Of a stretch of 64,000 nt of DNA, positions 16,828 through 24,159 are shown one piece after another. The DNA comes from Rhodococcus spelaei (GTDB taxonomy: Bacteria > Actinomycetota > Actinomycetes > Mycobacteriales > Mycobacteriaceae). Numbering within the stretch: position 1 is the first letter of the stretch; every line of letters begins with the position of its first letter. Below the pieces are notes generated by a model, which had not been told where the DNA came from, ran no database searches, and saw only the letters and a program-made list of their open reading frames with translations. The stretch spans positions 124,001 through 188,000 of the forward strand of contig NZ_VIGH01000008.1 of the NCBI RefSeq assembly GCF_006704125.1, read 5' to 3'. The translations under genes were made by a program, and so were the position numbers.

Positions 16828-17879
16828 CCTTCTCCGCCACCACGATTCTGGTCCTCGCGCTCGTTGCCGCCGTGATCGTGACGATCGGCGTCTGGGCCTA
16901 CGGCACCGCCAACCGGCTGGACCGGCTGCACGTGCGCTCGGACCTGTCGTGGCACTCGCTGGACGCGTCGCTGGGGCGGCGCGCAGTGGTCGCCCGCGCG
17001 GTCGCGGCGGCGATGGTGCCGACCGGGTACGCATTCGGGGCGCCGCCGATTCCACAGATGGACGGAAGACGCCTGGCCGCGTTGGCCGATCAGGCGGAGC
17101 GGGCGGACCGGGCGCACCGCGAGACCGCCGAGAACGCACTGTCCGCGGCGCTGAGCGCGGTGCCCTCGGAGGCGCTCGCGCCGCAGTTGGTCGCGGAGCT
17201 CGCCGACTCCGAGGCGCGGGTGCTGATCGCCCGCCGCTTCCACAACGACGCGGTGCGGGACACCCTTGCCCTGCGGACCCGTCGTCCGGTGCGCTGGCTG
17301 CACCTGGGCGGTACGGCGCCGCTGCCGACGTACTTCGAGATCGCCGAGCGCACCACCCCGTCCGCGGGGGCGGGGCTCGACGTCGACGAGATGCGGACGT
17401 CCTCGCGAGTTGTCCTGTTCGACGAACGCGGCCGGGTGCTGCTGCTGCGTGGGCACGACCCGCAGGTGCCCGAGGTGCACTTCTGGTTCACCATCGGCGG
17501 CGGGGTGGAGCGGGGGGAGAGTCTCCGTGACGCGGGGGTACGCGAGATCCGTGAGGAGACGGGCCTTTCCGTCGACCCGGCGGACCTGCGTGGCCCCATG
17601 TGGCGTCGGGTGGCGGTGTTTCCCTACGACGGCGACCTGATTCGGTCGGAGGAACTGTTCTTCGCCTTGCAGACCACCGGGTTCGTGCCGCAGCGCAACG
17701 GCTTCACCGAACTCGAACGCCGCGCGATCACCGGGCACCGCTGGTGCACGGCGGCGGACATGCGGGAGATCGCCGCGTCCGGCGAGGTGGTCTATCCCGA
17801 GGACCTGCCGGACCTGGTCGACGAGGCCAGGGTGGTCGTCGCGCGTCGCGTCGAGCCCGAGGTCCGATCCATACGCTGA
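16824..17879 (+). CDS. Membrane-anchored NUDIX hydrolase with LemA-like N-terminus (Rv2609c type)
   Basis: The 351-residue product has an N-terminal transmembrane helix (5-25), a helical region (about 28-150) opening RLDRLHVRSDLSWHSLDASL that resembles LemA proteins, and a C-terminal NUDIX domain. The NUDIX box at 226-248 is complete: G226, E232, R240, E241, E244, E245 and G247. It should cleave a nucleoside-diphosphate-linked substrate at the membrane, perhaps linked to the GDP-mannose or CDP-lipid steps of its operon; that link is inference. Its stop codon lies inside an 8-bp tandem repeat. Confidence 0.85.
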   Translation: MTFSATTILVLALVAAVIVTIGVWAYGTANRLDRLHVRSDLSWHSLDASLGRRAVVARAVAAAMVPTGYAFGAPPIPQMDGRRLAALADQAERADRAHRETAENALSAALSAVPSEALAPQLVAELADSEARVLIARRFHNDAVRDTLALRTRRPVRWLHLGGTAPLPTYFEIAERTTPSAGAGLDVDEMRTSSRVVLFDERGRVLLLRGHDPQVPEVHFWFTIGGGVERGESLRDAGVREIREETGLSVDPADLRGPMWRRVAVFPYDGDLIRSEELFFALQTTGFVPQRNGFTELERRAITGHRWCTAADMREIAASGEVVYPEDLPDLVDEARVVVARRVEPEVRSIR

Positions 17880-17913
17880 CTCGCTGACTCGCTGACTCGC
17901 TGACTCGCTGACC
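17874..17913 (+). repeat. 8-bp tandem repeat, five units
   Basis: CGCTGACT is repeated four times in perfect tandem and followed by a fifth unit ending in C. The first unit contains the NUDIX stop codon TGA (17877-17879). Every unit brings a TGA, and the array lies 29 bp upstream of a probable pdxS -10 box. Confidence 0.95.
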
Positions 17914-17941
17914 GGGCGACCGCCACCGCGGCGCCTGGTCC

Positions 17942-17990
17942 TAGAATTGAACGTGTTCCCCGTTACAGGTCACTACTGATGGAGTTTGCC
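17942..17990 (+). promoter_or_regulatory. Probable pdxS -10 box and leader
   Basis: TAGAAT at 17942-17947 is a good -10 element about 45 bp before pdxS. I see no strong -35. The ribosome-binding site GGAG at 17981-17984 favours the GTG at 17991 over the ATG at 17979, which overlaps it. Confidence 0.55.
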
Positions 17991-18893
17991 GTGAGCACCC
18001 CTGATACCGCCCCGACCACCGGCACTGCCCGCGTCAAGAGGGGAATGGCCGAGATGCTCAAGGGCGGCGTCATCATGGACGTCGTCACCCCCGACCAGGC
18101 GAAGATCGCCGAGGACGCCGGCGCCGTCGCGGTCATGGCACTCGAGCGCGTCCCGGCAGACATCCGCGCCCAGGGCGGCGTCTCCCGGATGAGCGACCCG
18201 GACATGATCGACGGCATCATCGCCGCGGTGTCGATCCCGGTGATGGCCAAGGCCCGGATCGGTCACTTCGTGGAGGCGCAGATCCTGCAGTCCCTCGGCG
18301 TGGACTACGTCGACGAGTCCGAGGTGCTCACCCCGGCCGACTACGCCAACCACATCGACAAGTGGAAGTTCACCGTCCCGTTCGTGTGCGGTGCCACCAA
18401 CCTCGGGGAGGCGCTGCGTCGAATCACCGAGGGCGCGGCCATGATCCGCTCCAAGGGCGAGGCCGGCACCGGCGACGTGTCGAACGCGACCACGCACATG
18501 CGCACCCTCGGTGCGGAGATCCGTCGCCTCGGGTCGATGAGCGAGGACGAGTTGTACGTCGCCGCGAAGGAACTGCAGGCGCCTTACGAGCTGGTCGTCG
18601 AGGTCGCCAAGGAGGGCAAGCTGCCGGTCACGCTGTTCACCGCGGGCGGCATCGCCACCCCCGCGGACGCCGCGATGATGATGCAGCTCGGCGCCGAGGG
18701 CGTGTTCGTCGGCTCCGGCATCTTCAAGTCGGGCAACCCGGCCGAGCGGGCCGCCGCGATCGTCAAGGCCACCACCTTCTTCGACGACCCGGACGTGCTC
18801 GCCAAGGTCTCCCGCGGACTCGGTGAGGCGATGGTCGGTATCAACGTCGACGAGATCCCGCAGCCGCATCGGCTCGCCGAGCGCGGTTGGTGA
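17991..18893 (+). CDS. pdxS: Pyridoxal 5'-phosphate synthase, lyase subunit
   Basis: This 300-residue TIM-barrel protein makes PLP from ribose 5-phosphate, glyceraldehyde 3-phosphate and ammonia supplied by PdxT. The Schiff-base lysine is K87 in VMAKARIGH, and GVIMDVVTP (26-34) and [11 protein letters not shown] are family hallmarks. It is highly conserved with M. tuberculosis Rv2606c, here recalled. I chose the GTG at 17991 because it has a Shine-Dalgarno sequence and gives the family length; the ATG at 17979 would add MEFA. The partner pdxT is 7 kb away at 25968, split off by insertions. Its last ten codons recur downstream. Confidence 0.97.
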   Translation: MSTPDTAPTTGTARVKRGMAEMLKGGVIMDVVTPDQAKIAEDAGAVAVMALERVPADIRAQGGVSRMSDPDMIDGIIAAVSIPVMAKARIGHFVEAQILQSLGVDYVDESEVLTPADYANHIDKWKFTVPFVCGATNLGEALRRITEGAAMIRSKGEAGTGDVSNATTHMRTLGAEIRRLGSMSEDELYVAAKELQAPYELVVEVAKEGKLPVTLFTAGGIATPADAAMMMQLGAEGVFVGSGIFKSGNPAERAAAIVKATTFFDDPDVLAKVSRGLGEAMVGINVDEIPQPHRLAERGW

Positions 18894-18932
18894 GCTGCCC
18901 GCACCGCGGGCCGAGTGCGGCCCGTGACGCGG

Positions 18933-18962
18933 CCGCACCGCCTCGCCGAGCGCGGCTGGTGA
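18933..18962 (+). pseudogene. Second copy of the pdxS 3' end
   Basis: Thirty bases, 69 bp downstream of the true end, encode the same last nine residues and stop, PHRLAERGW*, with three synonymous changes (CAT/CAC, CGG/CGC, GGT/GGC). The 39 bp between the copies are not pdxS. This looks like the tail of another pdxS allele left by recombination. Confidence 0.85.
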
Positions 18963-18978
18963 ATCGAACGGCCTGACG

Positions 18979-19020
18979 AGAACGGGCGCCCCTGCTTCGG
19001 CGGTGGCGCCCGTTTTCGTT
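18979..19020 (+). terminator. Rho-independent terminator after pdxS
   Basis: AACGGGCGCC (18981-18990) pairs with GGCGCCCGTT (19005-19014), followed by TTCGTT. It separates pdxS and its tail copy from the arsR unit. Confidence 0.8.
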
Positions 19021-19037
19021 CCCGGACCCAACAGCTC

Positions 19038-19064
19038 TACTATCTACGTATGAATGCAGATAGT
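19038..19064 (+). promoter_or_regulatory. ArsR operator overlapping -10 box and start codon
   Basis: A 26-bp inverted repeat with perfect arms ACTATCT (19039-19045) and AGATAGT (19058-19064) covers the start codon of arsR (19050). TACTAT at 19038-19043 is a good -10 element placed for a leaderless transcript beginning at the ATG. The inner half TATGAATGCAGATA resembles SmtB/CzrA-type half-sites. Confidence 0.65.
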
Positions 19065-19448
19065 GGCGTGTGTCGGAGGCGGCTGCCCGACGACGAGGTG
19101 GACCTCGTCGTCGAGGTGTTCCGGATGCTGGCCGATGCGACCCGGGTGCAGGTGCTGTGGGCGCTGGTCGATCGCGAACTGTCGGTCAACGACCTCGCCG
19201 AACACGTCGGCAAGCCGGCGCCGTCGGTGTCCCAGCACCTGGCCAAGCTGCGGATGGCGCGGTTGGTCCGGACCCGGCGCGAGGGCACCCAGGTGTTCTA
19301 CCGGCTCGAGAACGACCATGTCCGGCAACTGGTCACCGATGCGGTGTTCAACGCCGAGCACGCCGGTCCCGGGGTGCCCGGCCACCACCGCGAGCAGGGT
19401 GACCTGCGGGTGCTGCACGACGGTGCGTCCGTGGGGAAGCGCGGATGA
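19050..19448 (+). CDS. ArsR/SmtB-family metal-sensing repressor
   Basis: This 132-residue winged-helix protein has the ArsR core: FRMLADATRVQVLWAL (24-39), a recognition helix in PAPSVSQHLAKLR (56-68) and the wing EGTQVFYRLEN (78-88). A C-terminal His-bearing tail with H104, H112 and H113 suggests metal binding like NmtR/KmtR. It is coupled by ATGA to a CDF metal exporter, so it very likely represses that operon until metal binds. The ATG at 19050 has no ribosome-binding site, consistent with a leaderless mRNA. Confidence 0.9.
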   Translation: MNADSGVCRRRLPDDEVDLVVEVFRMLADATRVQVLWALVDRELSVNDLAEHVGKPAPSVSQHLAKLRMARLVRTRREGTQVFYRLENDHVRQLVTDAVFNAEHAGPGVPGHHREQGDLRVLHDGASVGKRG

Positions 19449-20413
19449 GCGGTGAGCACGGCCACGGGCACGGGCACGGCTTCGTGCGGGAACTGTTCGT
19501 GCCGCACAGCCACGACGCCGCCGACAGTGTGGACGACGCGCTCGAGTCCAGCGCGATCGGCATCCGGGCGGTCAAGATCAGTCTCGTGGTGCTCGCGGCG
19601 ACCGCGACCGTCCAGTTGGCGATCGTTGCCGTCTCGGGGTCGGTGGCGCTGTTCGCCGACACCGTGCACAACTTCTCGGACGCACTGACCGCGGTGCCGC
19701 TGTGGATCGCGTTCGCGCTCGGCCGGCGTCCGGCTTCGCGTCGCTATACCTACGGTTTCGGTCGGTCCGAGGATCTCGCGGGGCTGTTCGTGCTCGCGAT
19801 GATCGCCGTCTCCGCGGCGGTCGCGGCGGTCGAGTCGGTGCGCAGGCTGGTCGAACCCGCGCCAGTCTCACACCTGGGCTGGGTCGCGGCCGCGGGGGTG
19901 GTGGGGTTCGTCGGCAACGAGGTGGTGGCGACGTACCGGATCAGGGTCGGTCGTCGGATCGGCTCGGCCGCACTCGTCGCCGACGGACTGCACGCGCGCA
20001 CCGACGGGCTCACCTCCCTTGCGGTGGTGCTCGGCGCGGCCGGCGTGGCGGCCGGGTTCCCGCTGGCCGATCCCGTTGTCGGACTGGTCATCACGGCCGC
20101 GATCCTGGCCGTACTGTGGAGCGCGGCGCGAGAGGTGCTGCGCCGGTTGATGGACGGTGTCGACCCCGAGATCGTCGAGAGCGCTGAGAGTGCTCTGGCC
20201 GCCGAGCCGGGAGTTGTCCGGGTGCGGAGCCTGCGGATGCGCTGGATCGGACACCGGTTGTACGCCGACGCGGAGGTCGACGTGCCCGATGACATGAGTC
20301 TGGCGCAGGCGCACCGGATCGCCCACGATGCGAAGTCGACACTCGTTGCGGCCGTGCCCAAATTGGATTCCGCCCTCGTGCATGCGTATCCGGCGCACCC
20401 GGTGCCCGGCTGA
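19445..20413 (+). CDS. Cation diffusion facilitator (CDF) metal exporter
   Basis: This 322-residue membrane protein exports divalent metals by proton exchange. It begins with a His-rich segment (HGHGHGHG, 5-12), has six helices with the metal-site motifs HNFSD (H75, D79) in helix 2 and D180, H183, D187 in helix 5, and a cytoplasmic C-terminal domain with EPGVVRVRSLRMRWIGHRLY. The intramembrane HxxxD/DxxHxxxD set fits Zn2+, Cd2+, Co2+ or Ni2+ rather than Mn2+. The upstream ArsR gene is the likely regulator. Confidence 0.93.
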   Translation: MSGEHGHGHGHGFVRELFVPHSHDAADSVDDALESSAIGIRAVKISLVVLAATATVQLAIVAVSGSVALFADTVHNFSDALTAVPLWIAFALGRRPASRRYTYGFGRSEDLAGLFVLAMIAVSAAVAAVESVRRLVEPAPVSHLGWVAAAGVVGFVGNEVVATYRIRVGRRIGSAALVADGLHARTDGLTSLAVVLGAAGVAAGFPLADPVVGLVITAAILAVLWSAAREVLRRLMDGVDPEIVESAESALAAEPGVVRVRSLRMRWIGHRLYADAEVDVPDDMSLAQAHRIAHDAKSTLVAAVPKLDSALVHAYPAHPVPG

Positions 20414-20477
20414 GTCGCGGTGGCGGCCCGAACTGTTGCTAGCCTGACCGAGTCGGGTTGCCGGAAGAGGGAGCGCC

Positions 20478-21299
20478 ATGTCGTCGATCGAAGAAATTCT
20501 GGAACTCGAGCGGCTGGAGAAGGACATCTTCCGCGGCATCGTCGCGGACACGATGCTGACGCGAACCTTCGGTGGACAGGTCGCGGGCCAGGCGCTGGTC
20601 TCGGCCGTCCGCACCGTCGAGGAGCAGTTCCGCGTGCACTCGTTGCACGGCTACTTCCTGCGTCCGGGAAACCCGACGATTCCGACGGTATTCCTCGTCG
20701 ACCGGATTCGCGACGGACGCTCGTTCTGCACCCGCCGCGTGACCGGAGTCCAGGACGGTCAGGCGATCTTCACGATGTCCGCGTCGTTCCACATCGGTGA
20801 CATCGGCATCGAGCACCAGGACCAGATTCCGCCGGTGCCGGATCCGGAAACCCTTCCGGACACCTCGGATTCGCGCGACGAGGAATTGTCGTGGGAGTTC
20901 CGGGAGTGGGCGGACTGGGACCTGCGGTTCGTCCCGCAGGAGGAGATAGTCCGGCGCCGGGGTGTGCCCGCGCAGCAACAGGTCTGGTTCCGGTACCGCG
21001 GGACCCTGCCCGATGCCCCGGTGTTCCACATCTGCACCCTCGCGTACATGAGCGACATGACGTTGCTCGGTTCGGCGCAGGTTCCGCATGCGGACGCGCA
21101 GATCCAGCAGGCCTCGCTCGATCACGCGCTGTGGTTCCTGCGTCCGTTCCGGGCCGACGAGTGGTTGCTCTACGACCAGTCCTCTCCGTCGGCGGGTTTC
21201 GGTCGCGCCCTGACCCAGGGCCGGATCTTCGACCGGGAGGGCAACCTGGTCGCGGCGGTCGTGCAGGAGGGACTGACCCGATTGCTGCGGACGGAGTGA
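20478..21299 (+). CDS. tesB: Acyl-CoA thioesterase II
   Basis: This 273-residue double-hotdog protein hydrolyses acyl-CoA to free acid and CoA. Both hotdog halves are visible: the first with FGGQVAGQALVSA (about 30-42), the second with the substrate strand ASLDHALWFLRPF (213-225) and a C-terminal LLYDQSSPSAGFGRALTQG block holding catalytic positions. It follows GAGGGAGCGCC at good spacing. In M. tuberculosis tesB2 (Rv2605c) sits between pdxS and pdxT, as here before insertions. It converges on fabH. Confidence 0.94.
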   Translation: MSSIEEILELERLEKDIFRGIVADTMLTRTFGGQVAGQALVSAVRTVEEQFRVHSLHGYFLRPGNPTIPTVFLVDRIRDGRSFCTRRVTGVQDGQAIFTMSASFHIGDIGIEHQDQIPPVPDPETLPDTSDSRDEELSWEFREWADWDLRFVPQEEIVRRRGVPAQQQVWFRYRGTLPDAPVFHICTLAYMSDMTLLGSAQVPHADAQIQQASLDHALWFLRPFRADEWLLYDQSSPSAGFGRALTQGRIFDREGNLVAAVVQEGLTRLLRTE

Positions 21300-21375
21300 G
21301 GACCGGTCGGGTGGGGGGCCGAACGGCACAGGGGCGGCGGCATTCTCGCCGAACAGAAGGGGGCGACGCGCTCCG

Positions 21376-22416
21376 TCAGCTGGACAGCGGCGGCATCGTC
21401 ACGACCTGCCCGGCGTAAGCGAGGCCTGCCCCGAAACCCATCAACAGGGCGACGTCACCCGCCTTCGTCTCGCCGGAACGGAGCACCTGCTCCATCGCGA
21501 GCGGGATCGACGCGGCCGACGTGTTACCCGTCTCGGTGATGTCCTGGGCTACGACGACACCCTCCGGCATGTGCAGCGCGCGGGTCAGCGCCTGGGTTAT
21601 CCGGATGTTGGCCTGGTGCGGGATGAAGACGTCCAGCTCGTCCATCGTGACACCGGCCCGGTCGAGCGCCGCGCGGCAGGCCTTCTCGATGAACGTTGCG
21701 GCCCAACGGAAGACGGCGGTTCCCTGCATGCGGATGTACGGCCGCTCGGAGGTGCCCCCGTCGGCTTCGGCCGCCGCGACCTCGGCGAAGTAGGTCTGGA
21801 AATCCTTGTCCTGCTGGATCGCAGCCGTTTGGCTGCCGTCGGATCCCCACGCGACAGGACCGATGCCTTCCGTGTCGGAAGGTCCGACCACCACGGCCCC
21901 GGCGCCGTCCGCGAAGATGAAGGCAGTGGACCGATCGGTGGGATCGAGGAGGTCGGTCAGCCGTTCCGCGCCGATCACCAGGACGTACTGTGCGGTGCCT
22001 GCACGAACCATGTCCGAGGCGGTCGCCAGGGCGTGGCAGAAGCCGGCGCATCCGGCGGAGACGTCGAAGGCGGGACAGTCCGACATGCCGAGCTCGGTGG
22101 CGACCACGGCCCCGGCAGACGGCCCGAGCACCATCATCGAGGACGTCGCGAGGACGACACAGCCGATCTGACTGGCCGTGAGGCCCGCCGCCGCGATCGC
22201 ATCCCGGCTCGCCGCGACGCTCATGCTGACGATCGACTCGTCGTCGCCGGCGAACCGTCGCGTCTTGATGCCCGAGCGCGTCTGGATCCACTCGTCGCTC
22301 GAATCGATCGGTCCGATGATCTCCGAGTTCGGAACGACGCGTCGCGGACGGTAGGCGCCGATCCCGAGCATCCGGGTGTGCTTGACGCCGGCGGCGGTGT
22401 CGATTCGAGCAGGCAT
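21376..22416 (-). CDS. fabH: 3-oxoacyl-ACP synthase III family protein (FabH-like)
   Basis: This 346-residue condensing enzyme has the complete Cys-His-Asn triad: C123 in SAGCAGFC, H267 in PHQAN and N298 in ETGNTSAAS. FabH starts fatty acid chains by joining acyl-CoA and malonyl-ACP. No acpP, fabD or fabF genes are nearby, so a specialised chain-starting role or a second FabH is possible. It is absent from the M. tuberculosis version of this locus, marking it as part of an insertion. The start follows AGAGGGAGCC. Confidence 0.92.
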   Translation of the reverse strand: MPARIDTAAGVKHTRMLGIGAYRPRRVVPNSEIIGPIDSSDEWIQTRSGIKTRRFAGDDESIVSMSVAASRDAIAAAGLTASQIGCVVLATSSMMVLGPSAGAVVATELGMSDCPAFDVSAGCAGFCHALATASDMVRAGTAQYVLVIGAERLTDLLDPTDRSTAFIFADGAGAVVVGPSDTEGIGPVAWGSDGSQTAAIQQDKDFQTYFAEVAAAEADGGTSERPYIRMQGTAVFRWAATFIEKACRAALDRAGVTMDELDVFIPHQANIRITQALTRALHMPEGVVVAQDITETGNTSAASIPLAMEQVLRSGETKAGDVALLMGFGAGLAYAGQVVTMPPLSS

Positions 22417-22533
22417 GTCTGGCTCCCTCTTTCCGTGGCAGAACGCTTGCCAGGCTATGCCTCGGGTCGTCGCTGCGTCCGGCGCTCCGCCGAGTTCGCC
22501 TGCACTGCGACGGAAATGCCGGTTGTGCCCAGA

Positions 22534-23130
22534 TCACACGTCCCGGTGCGGGGCATGCTCCGGAGCGTGCAGGTGGGCGCGCTCCCCGTCGCGGTCGAGG
22601 ATGGTGAGGATCTCCACGGGGCCCTCGTGCGCCCCGATGTGGTGCGGGACCATGGTCGAGAATTCGGCCGACTCTCCCGCTCCGACCAGGACGGTTCGCT
22701 CACCGAGCTGCAGCCGGACCGTGCCGGAGAGGACGGTGAACCACTCCCTGCCGGGGTGCACCCCCAACTGCTCGCCGCCGGTCGAGCGTTCGGGGGTGAT
22801 GCGCATCTTCGCCACGACGGCGCCGCCCGGCGCGCCGTCACGGGAGAGCAGCCAGGTGGTCAGGCCGCGCGCGTGTTCGGGCTCCGGCCGGATCACCACG
22901 TCCTCGTTGTCGGCCGACTCGACGAGCTGATCGAGCGTGGTGCCGAGGGCGCGGGCGATGGGGACGAGTTGGTCGAGCGCGATCCTGCGGTGGCCGGTCT
23001 CGATCCGGCTCAACGTCGACGGGCTCAGAAAGCAGCGGGCGGCGAGGGCGTCGAGGGACCAGCCGCGGGCGATCCGAAGGCCCCGGATGCGCTGTCGGAT
23101 CAGGGCGTCCATCGAGACTTCTTGCGTCAT
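22534..23130 (-). CDS. XRE-family regulator with cupin domain
   Basis: The 198-residue protein has an N-terminal helix-turn-helix (about 10-70; SLDALAARCFLSPSTLSRIE at 25-44) and a C-terminal cupin (about 105-180) with HPGREWFTVLSGTVRLQLGE (125-144) and a VPHHIGAHEG segment (161-170). Such proteins usually repress an adjacent gene and sense a small ligand or metal in the cupin. I chose the ATG at 23130; another ATG lies six codons on. It diverges over 47 bp from a methyltransferase gene, with a palindrome between. Confidence 0.9.
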   Translation of the reverse strand: MTQEVSMDALIRQRIRGLRIARGWSLDALAARCFLSPSTLSRIETGHRRIALDQLVPIARALGTTLDQLVESADNEDVVIRPEPEHARGLTTWLLSRDGAPGGAVVAKMRITPERSTGGEQLGVHPGREWFTVLSGTVRLQLGERTVLVGAGESAEFSTMVPHHIGAHEGPVEILTILDRDGERAHLHAPEHAPHRDV

Positions 23131-23140
23131 GAGCAAGAGT

Positions 23141-23159
23141 GTATGCCCATTACGCATAC
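23141..23159. promoter_or_regulatory. Palindromic operator, GTATGC-N7-GCATAC
   Basis: Perfect 6-bp arms (23141-23146 and 23154-23159) lie in the 47-bp gap between the XRE-cupin and methyltransferase genes, 11 bp from one start and 19 bp from the other. This is the likely binding site of the XRE regulator, controlling both genes. Confidence 0.65.
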
Positions 23160-23177
23160 CGGTTCTACTGTGGAGGC

Positions 23178-24059
23178 ATGACACAGCACTCCCGTCACGA
23201 CACCCGTCAGCATCACGAACATGGTCATGGCCGTGGTCACGGCCATGGTCACGGTCACCACGACGAGGTCGGACTGGCCGAACTGCTCGACCTGGACGCA
23301 GAGGTACTCGGGTCGTACCTCGACGACATGGCCGAGTGGGTCGGGCAGCACGCCCTCGACCAGCCGCGCTCGATCGCCGACATCGGCGCGGGGACCGGAC
23401 GCGGCAGCCTCGCACTCGCCCGGCAGTTCCCGGCTGCCGAGGTGATCGCGATCGACCGGTCCGCCGCGATGCTCGACCGGATCCGGGTGTCGGCCGACGA
23501 GGAGGGTGTGGCGGATCGGATGCGCGTCGTGCAGGCCGACCTCGACGTCGGCTGGCCCGCGGTCGGCGCGGTGGACGTCGCGTGGGCGGCCTCCTCGCTG
23601 CACGAGGTCGCCGATCCGGACCGACTGCTCGGTGACCTCCACGACGCGCTGAACCCCGGCGGCCTGCTGGTGGTCGTCGAGATGGACGGCCTGCCGCGCT
23701 TCCTTCCCGACGACCTCGGGCGCGGCCGGCCCGGTCTGGAGTTGCGGTGCCACGAGTTGCTGAACCGAGCGAACTGGAACGCACACCCGGACTGGCGCCC
23801 GCACCTGGAGCGGGCCGGTTTCGAGATTGCCGAGCAGCGCAGCATCACCGTGGACGCGAACCCGGTGCCGCCGAACGCCGGTCGCTACGCACGGGCGTAC
23901 CTCAGTCGTATCCACGAATTCCTCGACGGGCAGCTGCCGGCCGAGGACCTGGACACCCTCGATCACCTCCTGACGGACGACAACCCCGACTCGCTCCTGC
24001 GCCGCCCCGACCTGACGGTCCGGGGCAGCCGGACCGCCTGGGCGGCCCGCCGCACCTGA
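23178..24059 (+). CDS. SAM-dependent methyltransferase with His-rich N-terminus
   Basis: This 293-residue class I methyltransferase has motif I IADIGAGTGRG (66-76), an acidic ribose-binding residue in VIAIDRS, motif II around VDVAWAASSLHEVADP and post-I LNPGGLLVVVEMDG. It is preceded by a His/Gly segment at 12-28 (ten histidines), a metal-binding-like extension rare in this family. The ATG at 23178 follows TGGAGG. The substrate is unknown. The divergent XRE-cupin regulator probably controls it. Confidence 0.88.
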   Translation: MTQHSRHDTRQHHEHGHGRGHGHGHGHHDEVGLAELLDLDAEVLGSYLDDMAEWVGQHALDQPRSIADIGAGTGRGSLALARQFPAAEVIAIDRSAAMLDRIRVSADEEGVADRMRVVQADLDVGWPAVGAVDVAWAASSLHEVADPDRLLGDLHDALNPGGLLVVVEMDGLPRFLPDDLGRGRPGLELRCHELLNRANWNAHPDWRPHLERAGFEIAEQRSITVDANPVPPNAGRYARAYLSRIHEFLDGQLPAEDLDTLDHLLTDDNPDSLLRRPDLTVRGSRTAWAARRT

Positions 24060-24159
24060 GGGCGCCGGTCGGCCGCGTGGGTAACGCCGGGGAGGAACGC
24101 GACGAAAAGGACATGTCGGGCCGATTCGGGCGGGGCGGATGCGAGTGCGAGGGGTGCCG

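Noticed and set aside
13930-17139. 1069-codon minus-strand frame across the PIM operon
   Set aside because: Shadow of five coding genes with overlapping starts and stops on the other strand; composition is Arg/Pro-rich with no family match.
17874-17913. Possible CRISPR-like array
   Set aside because: The units are 8 bp with no spacers and no cas genes are nearby, so it is a simple tandem repeat.
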